In this document: positions 1-5,137 of the stretch, piece after piece
Position numbering within the stretch: the stretch's first letter is position 1
How the letters are laid out: every line of letters begins with the position of its first letter
Assembly: GCA_019309945.1 (NCBI GenBank)
Contig: JAFDFH010000225.1
Coordinates: 1-5,556, forward strand
Direction: 5' to 3'
Length of the DNA: 5,556 nucleotides
DNA from: Deltaproteobacteria bacterium
GTDB lineage: Bacteria; Desulfobacterota; Desulfobacteria; Desulfobacterales; JAFDFH01
The notes under the pieces: model-generated
The model's input: only the letters and a program-made list of their open reading frames with translations
Databases searched by the model: none
What the model was told of the DNA's origin: nothing
Program-made: the position numbers and the translations under genes

Positions 1-248
1 ATTTCCTGGTCGGCACTACGTAAAACTGTAATGCCACCGTTTTCGGCCGCCTTGGCATAGCTGGCGTCACCCCAGGCAAACAACCAAAGGACACTGTAAG
101 CTTCGGCCGTTCCGATTTTCGATCCCAATTGGGTATGGTCTAAATCCTTATCATAAGGGGTTTTTACATTGACAAAGGCGCAGCTGCAAAAGATAAGTCC
201 AATGCTAAGGATGATAACCAAACGGATACGCTTAGGGTTTATGATCAC
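1..248 (-). CDS. TRL-like family lipoprotein, N-terminal part (C-terminus cut by window edge)
   Basis: 82 complete codons are visible before the left edge. The N-terminus has a basic n-region (PKRIR, residues 5-9), a hydrophobic stretch (LVIILSIGLIF, 10-20) and a lipobox-like FCSC with Cys23 as the probable lipidated residue. This indicates a signal-peptidase-II lipoprotein anchored to a membrane outside the cytoplasm. The mature part contains LGSKIGTAEAYSVL followed by GDASYAKAAENGGIT (60-74). That matches what I recall of the TRL-like family pattern (GxKVGxA...GDASIxAAAKNGGIT), small lipoproteins of unknown function. A GTG start at 248 is chosen because a TGA at 293-291 closes the frame upstream, no ATG lies between, and the signal peptide begins right there. 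A G-rich stretch about 9-10 nt upstream could serve as ribosome binding site. A later TTG (codon 10) would remove the basic n-region. The family call is from motif memory and the biochemical role is unknown. Confidence 0.75.
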   Translation of the reverse strand, partial: MIINPKRIRLVIILSIGLIFCSCAFVNVKTPYDKDLDHTQLGSKIGTAEAYSVLWLFAWGDASYAKAAENGGITVLRSADQE

Positions 249-399
249 TTTAGGTTCGCCCCCAATCTGTTGGAATAGATCGTCTCTCCATCATACCTTA
301 ACGAGACCTTTGAAAAACGTCCCCTTTTGTCCAATTCCGCAGCTAGGCGGGATGCATCGTCGTTTAAAATGTGAAGTTATTTTTGAGTGAGCTCTAAGG

Positions 400-428
400 A
401 CTATATCTGATAATGTCCAGAATTTCAA
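400..428 (-). promoter_or_regulatory. Sigma70-like promoter for the TRL-like lipoprotein gene
   Basis: Read on the minus strand, TTGAAA (428-423) and TATAGT (405-400) are separated by 17 nt. Each hexamer matches its consensus at 5 of 6 positions. Transcription would begin near 393, giving a leader of about 145 nt before the GTG at 248. An imperfect 19-bp palindrome (399-417) overlaps the -10 box and could be an operator. Confidence 0.5.
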
Positions 429-528
429 TGCCATGAATTCTGTAGAAACACAGACGCATGGTTTAGTCCCTGATTTGTGAACCCGACTATACCCGTATTG
501 TTGAGCGATTCCGGTAAACCAAGATTCA

Positions 529-552
529 AAAAATAATCCCCTAATTATTTTT
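529..552. repeat. A/T-rich inverted repeat (hairpin)
   Basis: AAAAATAAT (529-537) and ATTATTTTT (544-552) are perfect reverse complements around the loop CCCCTA. The stem has nine A-T pairs. The A and T runs on the two arms could make it a weak two-way terminator, but an all-A/T stem is a poor intrinsic terminator, so I leave the function open. It lies upstream of the TRL promoter with no gene end nearby. Confidence 0.4.
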
Positions 553-693
553 GTGTATTTTGATGCCAAATCACCCAAACCGGATCAGATTTTGTGACAT
601 TCAAAAGAGCTATAACAGAGTTGGGAATATTTTTTCACAATTTTATTACTTTTTCCACCCAATCCTGACAGTATCTGATTCGTAAGGTGGTAT

Positions 694-857
694 TAACTAG
701 TGCCTGAACGAAAACTGCTATTTTCCCCAATTTCTGCGTCAGGCTCAGATTTTAATCCTCAAAATACGCTAATGTATTCCTGCGGTTAATCCACCTCAGG
801 CGGATCGCCTTCCTTGAACTTGGAAAAACGATCTAGTTTTCGTTCGGGCACTAACTA
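694..857. mobile_element. MITE-like non-autonomous element, 152 bp plus flanking direct repeats
   Basis: The left terminus GTGCCTGAACGAAAACT (700-716) and the right terminus AGTTTTCGTTCGGGCAC (835-851) are inverted repeats matching at 16 of 17 positions. Immediately outside both ends is the same hexamer, TAACTA (694-699 and 852-857), as expected of a target-site duplication. The 152-bp element is too short for a transposase and has no plausible ORF. The interior carries small hairpins (749-765; 767-776 region; AGGCG/CGCCT at 798-810). Alternatively the duplication is only the dinucleotide TA (698-699, 852-853), which would fit IS630/Tc1-mariner-type insertion, with the other four bases matching by chance. 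I cannot assign a parent transposon. Confidence 0.75.
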
Positions 858-868
858 TCTAAAAAGAG

Positions 869-890
869 AATAAAAAGAGGTCTTTTTATT
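869..890. repeat. A/T-rich inverted repeat followed by a T run (possible weak terminator)
   Basis: AATAAAAAG (869-877) and CTTTTTATT (882-890) are perfect reverse complements around AGGT, and TTT follows. It sits just outside the right end of the MITE-like element and upstream of the DUF457 gene. There it could insulate that gene's promoter from read-through. The stem holds a single G-C pair, so strong termination is unlikely. Confidence 0.35.
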
Positions 891-894
891 TTTG

Positions 895-907
895 GCATAA
901 ATTATGC
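895..907. promoter_or_regulatory. Perfect 13-bp palindrome, candidate operator
   Basis: GCATAA-A-TTATGC is a perfect 6-1-6 inverted repeat. It lies 15 bp upstream of the candidate -35 box of the DUF457 gene, a position that suits a regulator binding site. No regulator recognising this exact site is known to me. A short palindrome can arise by chance in A/T-rich DNA. Confidence 0.3.
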
Positions 908-921
908 TTGGTTTCTTACAC

Positions 922-951
922 TTGATTCCTTTAGATTGACCAAATTTTAAT
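922..951 (+). promoter_or_regulatory. Candidate sigma70-like promoter for the DUF457 hydrolase gene
   Basis: TTGATT (922-927, 4 of 6 to consensus) and TTTAAT (946-951, 5 of 6) are 18 nt apart. The predicted transcript would start near 958, leaving a leader of roughly 57 nt before the ATG at 1015. The match is weak and the surrounding DNA is A/T-rich. Confidence 0.3.
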
Positions 952-1014
952 TTGAATCCGAAAGCCACGTCCTCTTGGCCTGGATTCTTAACATTTACAA
1001 AGGTGGTTTAAATT

Positions 1015-1605
1015 ATGCCTCTTCCGCTCGGACATGCCGCACTTGGATTATTGACCCACGAATGTAGCTCTAAAAGAATGATAAGCCTGAGTAGTCTAAA
1101 GGTCATGTTTTTCATTGTCGTTCTCGCAAATTTACCGGATTTGGATGTTATCTTCGGACTCATTTTAAAAGGAAATGGAAATGCGTTTCATCGCGGTCCT
1201 ACGCACAGCTTAGCCTTTGCTGTACTTATGGGATTGGTTGCTTCAGGTTTGGGGAGGTTCTCAAATCTGTTCCCCAAAATTTCATTTAGCACATGTTTTG
1301 CGATTATATTTTCACATACACTGGCAGATCTCTTTTTTACAGATTCACCGGTCTCTTTACTCTGGCCTTTTGAGATTCAATGGGCTGCAGGATTTAGTAG
1401 TTTGAATGAAGTTGTCAGTTCAGTTCTTTTTGAAGGGTACCGAGATGTGGGCCTAATTATCACTTGCATTACGATGATAATCCTGATCAGGACAATTAAA
1501 TATCTGCAGTCTGATGAGAATGCTTTCAATAATGTAAGAAATTTAAAGCTGGAAAGAGTGTTGTTGACCCTCAGGACGAGTCGTGTAAGAAAACCGAAAA
1601 TTTAG
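1015..1605 (+). CDS. DUF457/YdjM-type membrane-bound metal-dependent hydrolase
   Basis: A 196-residue protein of the DUF457 (YdjM/LexA-binding inner-membrane hydrolase) family. The family signature is complete: N-terminal PLGHAALG (His7), PDLD (Asp42, Asp44), HRGPTHS (His59, His64) and SHTLADLFFTDSP (His101, Asp105), then WPF (117-119). These His/Asp residues are the presumed metal ligands. Hydrophobic segments near 30-38, 66-80, 92-108 and 145-161 indicate an integral inner-membrane protein. The basic tail (175-195) is probably cytoplasmic. The ATG is preceded by AAAGGTGG (999-1006) at a spacing of 8 nt, almost the same site used by the PerR gene at the other end of the window. It appears monocistronic, being convergent with the lipase gene. 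The substrate of the family is not established; some members are annotated as phospholipase-like or LexA-regulated, but I see no LexA box here. Confidence 0.85.
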   Translation: MPLPLGHAALGLLTHECSSKRMISLSSLKVMFFIVVLANLPDLDVIFGLILKGNGNAFHRGPTHSLAFAVLMGLVASGLGRFSNLFPKISFSTCFAIIFSHTLADLFFTDSPVSLLWPFEIQWAAGFSSLNEVVSSVLFEGYRDVGLIITCITMIILIRTIKYLQSDENAFNNVRNLKLERVLLTLRTSRVRKPKI

Positions 1606-1636
1606 TTGTAATAACCTATGCTTCGTATGAGACTAC

Positions 1637-1672
1637 GCTCGGTGGGGCAACTGTAACGCTAAAAACCCGAGC
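1637..1672. repeat. Inverted repeat downstream of the DUF457 gene
   Basis: GCTCGG (1637-1642) and CCGAGC (1667-1672) form a perfect 6-bp G/C-rich stem around a 24-nt loop, starting 32 nt after the stop codon. It is not followed by a T run on either strand, so it is not a standard intrinsic terminator. It could stabilise the 3' end of the transcript. It runs directly into the 9-mer tandem repeat. Confidence 0.35.
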
Positions 1673-1675
1673 TAC

Positions 1676-1716
1676 AAATGCCTAAAATGCCTAAAATGCG
1701 CTAAAATGCCTAAAAT
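1676..1716. repeat. Short tandem repeat, unit AAATGCCTA, about 4.4 copies
   Basis: Copies lie at 1676-1684, 1685-1693, 1694-1703 (one inserted G, making AAATGCGCTA) and 1704-1712, with a partial fifth copy AAAT at 1713-1716. The unit is 9 bp and non-coding, in the gap between two convergent genes. Such arrays form by replication slippage and are often polymorphic between strains. Confidence 0.8.
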
Positions 1717-1772
1717 TAAGGATGTTAATCATTATAAAAAGAAGCTAAAATTCCAATTTTGAGTTAGCGAGC

Positions 1773-1807
1773 ATCCAGTATCCAGTATTCAGTATCGGGT
1801 ATCGGGC
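1773..1807. repeat. Short tandem heptamer repeat, five copies of ATCCAGT-like unit
   Basis: Successive 7-bp units are ATCCAGT (1773), ATCCAGT (1780), ATTCAGT (1787), ATCGGGT (1794) and ATCGGGC (1801). Divergence increases from left to right, as if the array is old at its right end. It is non-coding and unrelated in sequence to the 9-mer array about 60 bp away. Confidence 0.75.
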
Positions 1808-1837
1808 GCAAGTGGAAAAAACGTAGATTTCAAACAT

Positions 1838-1955
1838 CGACAACAAATTGTCGTTATCGCGCCACTGAGCGCCTATTTTCATTTTAAATTCCCCGCAACT
1901 TGCTGCGTTAAGCTATGAATTGTCATTTGTATATTCCCCGTGACCCCCAGCGGGT
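1838..1955. repeat. Cluster of short hairpins at the 3' end of the lipase operon
   Basis: Four small inverted repeats follow one another. They are CGACAA/TTGTCG (1838-1853, loop CAAA), GCGC/GCGC (1859-1872), CGCA/TGCG (1894-1907) and a CCCG/CGGG pair around 1937-1954. The octamer ATTCCCCG occurs twice (1888-1895 and 1933-1940), each time leading into one of the last two hairpins, so these two look like diverged copies of one palindromic repeat. Together they lie just past the lipase stop codon and may end or protect that transcript. No stem followed by a clear T run is visible. Confidence 0.4.
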
Positions 1956-1963
1956 TCGTTCAG

Positions 1964-3028
1964 TTAATTTTTAGGTACTGATCGATTAAGCTGTTTAATA
2001 ATAATGGGTATTGCCGGGGGAATACGCTGACTGCCGGCTCTGATGTTTCGTATCATTGAAAGATGTGTACCTTTGACGATTCTGATAGGAACATCCGGAA
2101 GGCGTGCGGAATCCACAGAGACCAGACCATCACCGATTTCGTCAGACATTGAAAGTAATACGTTTTCCATTTTTTTTGCGGTACCCCGGGCATCTCCCGG
2201 TAGTTTGACCTCCAATGTACGGGCGAATTCCTCAATTTCATTTTTTTGCCAGGGGCTCATCACTCCCGCAATGACCAGCATGTTTACATTGTAGGGGTGG
2301 GGGCGACGGTTTAACTTTTTCAGAAACTTGCTGCCGGGAATCAAATCAATACCGGCTTCGCCTGCACCGTCAAGGATTCCCTGAAGCCAGTGGTAATTTT
2401 CGTTAAACAGATTTGACAGTTGATCACGAAATTCGGTAAAGATACGAAATTGGGCCAATCCCGATCCATGATTCGGGGTGCCCACCATGATCAGCCGCTC
2501 AACGGCGGGAAGCTCTCCTTTATCTACCTTTTCGGTATAGAACAGTGCTGGATTGGTCAGCATCTCACGTGCAACCAATCCTCCCATGCTGTGTGCAACG
2601 ATTGAAATACTTCCTGTTCCTGATACCATATAGGATTCAATCTGTTTTAGAAAAAATTGAGCTGACTCCGTTATGGGCTGGTCGTTCGGATACGTCATGA
2701 TCAAAACATGGAAACCGGCATTGACCAGCACCGGGGCCAGATTCATCCAGATTTTTCCGGGGTCGTCGAGTCCATGGAGCAGGATTACCTCCGACTTGTG
2801 TGCATCAGGTTTTAGCGAAGGTATAGGTTGTTCAAAAGGTCTAAGACCATGGGTGGCCTTTAGTTGGTTGACGGCTTGCGGATACTTTTTTTTTATGGCC
2901 TCACGAATATATATTCTGGTCCGGCGCTCTTCCTCTCTAAAAATATAACGCACGACCTGTATCACTACAATCAGCGCGATACCGAGAAGGATGAGTCTTA
3001 TCCATAGATTTCTTTTACCAATTTTCAA
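1964..3028 (-). CDS. Membrane-anchored alpha/beta hydrolase, lipase/esterase type
   Basis: A 354-residue serine hydrolase. Residues 10-26 form one hydrophobic helix, an uncleaved membrane anchor by appearance; basic residues on both sides leave its orientation unclear. The hydrolase fold begins near 80 with VILLHGLDD (oxyanion-hole HG at 85-86). The nucleophile elbow is AHSMGG with Ser147; Ala replaces the usual first Gly, as in Bacillus-type lipases. VGTPNHGSG (182-190) is typical of lipases and PGAP1-like esterases. The probable acid is Asp300 in GDGLVSVDS and the probable base His322 in KGTHLSM, completing a Ser-Asp-His triad. The TTG start is forced: an in-frame TAG lies four codons upstream and AGGA is 7 nt before the TTG. 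It follows the flavoprotein gene by 19 nt, implying co-transcription. The natural ester (lipid, sterol ester, storage polymer or other) cannot be read from the sequence. Confidence 0.85.
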   Translation of the reverse strand: MKIGKRNLWIRLILLGIALIVVIQVVRYIFREEERRTRIYIREAIKKKYPQAVNQLKATHGLRPFEQPIPSLKPDAHKSEVILLHGLDDPGKIWMNLAPVLVNAGFHVLIMTYPNDQPITESAQFFLKQIESYMVSGTGSISIVAHSMGGLVAREMLTNPALFYTEKVDKGELPAVERLIMVGTPNHGSGLAQFRIFTEFRDQLSNLFNENYHWLQGILDGAGEAGIDLIPGSKFLKKLNRRPHPYNVNMLVIAGVMSPWQKNEIEEFARTLEVKLPGDARGTAKKMENVLLSMSDEIGDGLVSVDSARLPDVPIRIVKGTHLSMIRNIRAGSQRIPPAIPIIIKQLNRSVPKN

Positions 3029-3035
3029 ATGGCAT

Positions 3036-3039
3036 TCCT
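3036..3039 (-). promoter_or_regulatory. Ribosome binding site that fixes the TTG start of the lipase gene
   Basis: On the minus strand AGGA lies 7 nt before the TTG at 3028-3026. The in-frame stop TAG (3040-3038) overlaps it, so no upstream start is possible. An ATG at 3035-3033 is in another frame and quickly reaches a stop. TTG initiation suggests modest translation relative to the upstream flavoprotein. Confidence 0.6.
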
Positions 3040-3047
3040 ATAAAAAC

Positions 3048-4472
3048 TTAGGCCTCATCCTGTGAATGCAAGGATGCCGCCTTTTGGCCGGCGATGCGTC
3101 CGAATATGATACACTCGGGAAGGGCACAACTACCCAAACGGCTTGCACCGTGGATACCACCACAAACCTCACCGGCCGCAAAAAGATTGGGAATGGGGTG
3201 GTTTTGAAGGTCGATAACCTGGGTTTTTGAATTAATTCCTACGCCTCCTGGTGTGTAATGGACCTTAGGCCAAAGCTTTATTGCATAAAAAGGAGGATTT
3301 TCCAACGGTTGGGTGTCTTGATCGAGTGGTTTGCCAAAATCGTCCCGGCTCCCCGCTTGGGCCATTTGATTGTAGTGATTCACCGTCGTTTCCAAATGAT
3401 GAGGCGGTATCCCGTAACTTGCGGCAAGATCCGTAATTTTTTCGAATCCCTTGACTTTTCCACTCTTTAAACAGTATTGAAGACTTTCGGCGGCCTTCTC
3501 TGCCCCTTTGGCATCCACAATTCCCACACAAACACGACCTGTCTTGAAAATGGCATCACACCGCTGCCGGCGATCAGCCCATTCATTGACGATACGACCG
3601 CCGGTACCAGGATCAATCAAGATTCCGGTCGGGTATACGCTGTAAGAGGCAAAAATAGCCCCTCGCCCGTATCCGGCTTCATCGGCACAACACCAGGGAC
3701 CCATTTGTATCCAGGAAAGATGAACCGGAGCAGCATTTAGCTTTAAGGCCGCAACGAGTCCCTCGGCTGTAGCTCCCCGATGGTTGGTTGATCTTACGGA
3801 TTCATTCAAACCGGGATTTTGGAGCATGCGGAATCGAATGTCGTTGCCGAATCCGCCCGTTGCCAATACGACGGCGCGTCTGGCGCGGATATTTTTTATA
3901 ATCCCGCTATTTTCATCGGGAAAATTGTAACCCGAGCGGATTTGAACGCCGTTCACGGCACCCTTATGGTCGGTGAGCAGACCCGTCAACAGGCAACCGG
4001 TGCGGATTTCCACACCCAGTTGATTCAACTTGATTATTTGAGCTTTAATGATATCAACGCCGGATTGGCTGCGGGTCGTGAGGCAGCGGGCAACAGCGTG
4101 TCCGCCAAAACGATCCAGACGATCCAGGTAATTCACACCCAGGACGTTTCTGGTCCAGTCGATGGCCTCTGCTGCTCCCTCGGCTACTTTCCTGAGAAGT
4201 TGAGGATGATTGAGCCCTAACCCGGCCTGTAGCATATCCTCATAAAATAATTCCGATGAATCCTCTACACCCAGCCTCTTCTGTAAATAGTTGCCCGGCG
4301 CTGCCAAACTCCCACCGCTAATGCGGGTATTGCCGCCCGTCACCTTCATCTTTTCAAATACGATGACCCCTGCAAAGGCCTGGCTTGCTTCTATGGCTGC
4401 GGATAGCCCGGCCACACCACTACCTAAGACGATTACATCCGTCTGTTCATCCCAAGCAACCATGTTTATCAT
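3048..4472 (-). CDS. FAD-dependent oxidoreductase, fumarate reductase / flavocytochrome c flavoprotein family
   Basis: A 474-residue protein of the FAD_binding_2 family, which includes fumarate and urocanate reductases and 3-ketosteroid dehydrogenases. An N-terminal Rossmann motif DVIVLGSGVAGLSAA (12-26) with acidic Glu40, then GGNTRISGG (46-54), binds FAD. ATGGFG (204-209) and IPNLFAAGEVCGGIHGASRLG (427-447) are further family motifs. Compared with fumarate reductase Fcc3, the catalytic arginine (NEWADR, Arg301), the substrate-binding arginine (HGASRLG, Arg445) and one His (HYTPGG, His405) appear present. The usual HP(T) motif is replaced by QMGPW (256-260). No signal peptide or heme-binding CxxCH is present, so it is a cytoplasmic flavoprotein whose electron donor is separate. 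It probably reduces or desaturates an enoate-type or cyclic ketone compound; the exact substrate is unknown. ATG at 4472 is taken as start, but Met4 (4463) is equally plausible because GGA lies 8 nt before it. It is the first gene of an operon with the lipase. Confidence 0.85.
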   Translation of the reverse strand: MINMVAWDEQTDVIVLGSGVAGLSAAIEASQAFAGVIVFEKMKVTGGNTRISGGSLAAPGNYLQKRLGVEDSSELFYEDMLQAGLGLNHPQLLRKVAEGAAEAIDWTRNVLGVNYLDRLDRFGGHAVARCLTTRSQSGVDIIKAQIIKLNQLGVEIRTGCLLTGLLTDHKGAVNGVQIRSGYNFPDENSGIIKNIRARRAVVLATGGFGNDIRFRMLQNPGLNESVRSTNHRGATAEGLVAALKLNAAPVHLSWIQMGPWCCADEAGYGRGAIFASYSVYPTGILIDPGTGGRIVNEWADRRQRCDAIFKTGRVCVGIVDAKGAEKAAESLQYCLKSGKVKGFEKITDLAASYGIPPHHLETTVNHYNQMAQAGSRDDFGKPLDQDTQPLENPPFYAIKLWPKVHYTPGGVGINSKTQVIDLQNHPIPNLFAAGEVCGGIHGASRLGSCALPECIIFGRIAGQKAASLHSQDEA

Positions 4473-4620
4473 CCAATCCCATTTTGACCATAATAGAACC
4501 CCATTTAAACCAGCCGGTCCGCTTGTGGATAGCCTTCAAATGAACTTATGAAGTTTGCTTGCTGCAGAACGGAACAGGTCACTGCTTAGATAACTTATTG
4601 GAATAAAATTAATATTGTGT

Positions 4621-4649
4621 AATTTACCAAATTTTAGTTCCAATGTCAA
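4621..4649 (-). promoter_or_regulatory. Candidate sigma70-like promoter for the flavoprotein-lipase operon
   Basis: On the minus strand a perfect TTGACA (4649-4644) and TAAATT (4626-4621, 4 of 6 to consensus) are separated by 17 nt. Transcription would start near 4614, giving a leader of about 140 nt before the ATG at 4472. The -35 box is ideal but the -10 box is weak and the area is A/T-rich. Confidence 0.35.
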
Positions 4650-4728
4650 AATTGCCTTCAATTTAACCCAGGGCAAACGCATTTGAATCCCAATACAGGT
4701 AGAACGCTCCGCGACGGCGTGGATCACT

Positions 4729-4772
4729 TTTCAGCCAACTGAAACTTGGGCTTAAACACCCGTAAGCCCGAG
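4729..4772. repeat. Two adjacent hairpins
   Basis: TTTCAG/CTGAAA (4729-4734 and 4739-4744, loop CCAA) is followed without a gap by CTTGGGCTT/AAGCCCGAG (4745-4753 and 4764-4772, one G-T pair, 10-nt loop). Back-to-back perfect stems of 6 and 9 bp are unlikely to be random. There is no T run after either stem on either strand, so the role (RNA stabiliser, palindromic repeat, element end) is open. Confidence 0.4.
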
Positions 4773-5057
4773 CCGTGCCAGAGATATTAATAACAACTCG
4801 CCGTTAAATGATCCCCTTGATTTTTTAAGTCATCATTTCATTCAGCTCAGGCTAACGAAAGCCCTTCAAACAGTCAGTCGGTTTCCAAGCGAAACACACC
4901 GTCACTACGCTGTATCGAAATCAAATGCGTTAACCCTGCAATTCAATCGATTATACCTCAGTAAAATTGGATCCTGTTGTTTACCCCTATTTCTAATTTC
5001 AAGCCTAATTCATTAAGATAACCGATGTGTCTATTTAGTTGGTCCTAAAAAAATCTC

Positions 5058-5087
5058 TTGACTTTTTGGGAAAAGATATCATTTAAT
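5058..5087 (+). promoter_or_regulatory. Sigma70-like promoter of the PerR-like gene
   Basis: TTGACT (5058-5063, 5 of 6 to consensus) and TTTAAT (5082-5087, 5 of 6) have an 18-nt spacer, predicting a start near 5094 and a leader of about 44 nt. The -10 box partly overlaps the Per/Fur-like palindrome, so a bound repressor would block RNA polymerase. Confidence 0.55.
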
Positions 5088-5098
5088 AATAATTATTA
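5084..5098. promoter_or_regulatory. Per/Fur-box-like operator
   Basis: TAATAAT-A-ATTATTA is a perfect 7-1-7 inverted repeat. It matches the PerR box TTATAATnATTATAA, and equally the Fur box TGATAATnATTATCA, at 6 of 7 positions per arm. It sits at the -10 region/start site of a gene encoding a PerR-type protein, the classic arrangement for autorepression. The surrounding 16-mer AATAATAATTATTATT (5085-5100) is also perfectly palindromic, so the exact centre could be shifted by half a base pair. Confidence 0.6.
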
Positions 5099-5137
5099 TT
5101 TAGCTCGTTGTATCACTAATTTAAAGGTGGCTTGTAA

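Larger units (their letters stand above)
4473..5057. other. Gene-free upstream region with candidate promoter and hairpins
   Basis: About 585 bp without a convincing gene between the divergent flavoprotein and PerR genes. The only longer ORF here is a 63-codon minus-strand frame with a GTG start, no ribosome binding site and no recognisable domain. Visible structure consists of the promoter and hairpins listed separately, plus a 5-bp hairpin GTTTC/GAAAC at 4881-4895. I see no tRNA cloverleaf, riboswitch or terminator with a T run. The length far exceeds what two divergent promoters need, so remnants of a decayed gene or of repeats are possible. Confidence 0.5.

Noticed and set aside
291..578. 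95-codon minus-strand ORF upstream of the lipoprotein gene
   Set aside because: It starts with TTG without a ribosome binding site, contains no recognisable domain, and overlaps the well-formed promoter of the lipoprotein gene. Its composition does not look like a real protein.
1676..1807. Possible CRISPR array
   Set aside because: The repeats are 7-9 bp in direct tandem with no spacers, so they are microrepeats rather than CRISPR.
2673..2948. 91-codon plus-strand ORF
   Set aside because: It is antisense to the lipase gene over its oxyanion-hole region and has no independent support.
3819..4220. 133-codon plus-strand ORF
   Set aside because: It lies wholly antisense to the flavoprotein gene, whose family motifs are unambiguous; this is a shadow frame.
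4536..4727. 63-codon minus-strand ORF upstream of the flavoprotein
   Set aside because: It starts with GTG with no Shine-Dalgarno sequence, has no domain, and contains the candidate operon promoter.
4745..4772. Possible tRNA arm or intrinsic terminator
   Set aside because: Only a single stem is present, no cloverleaf can be drawn around it, and no T run follows on either strand.
5077..5082. TATCAT as -10 box of the PerR-like gene
   Set aside because: It is only 13 nt from TTGACT, too short a spacer; TTTAAT at 5082-5087 gives 18 nt.
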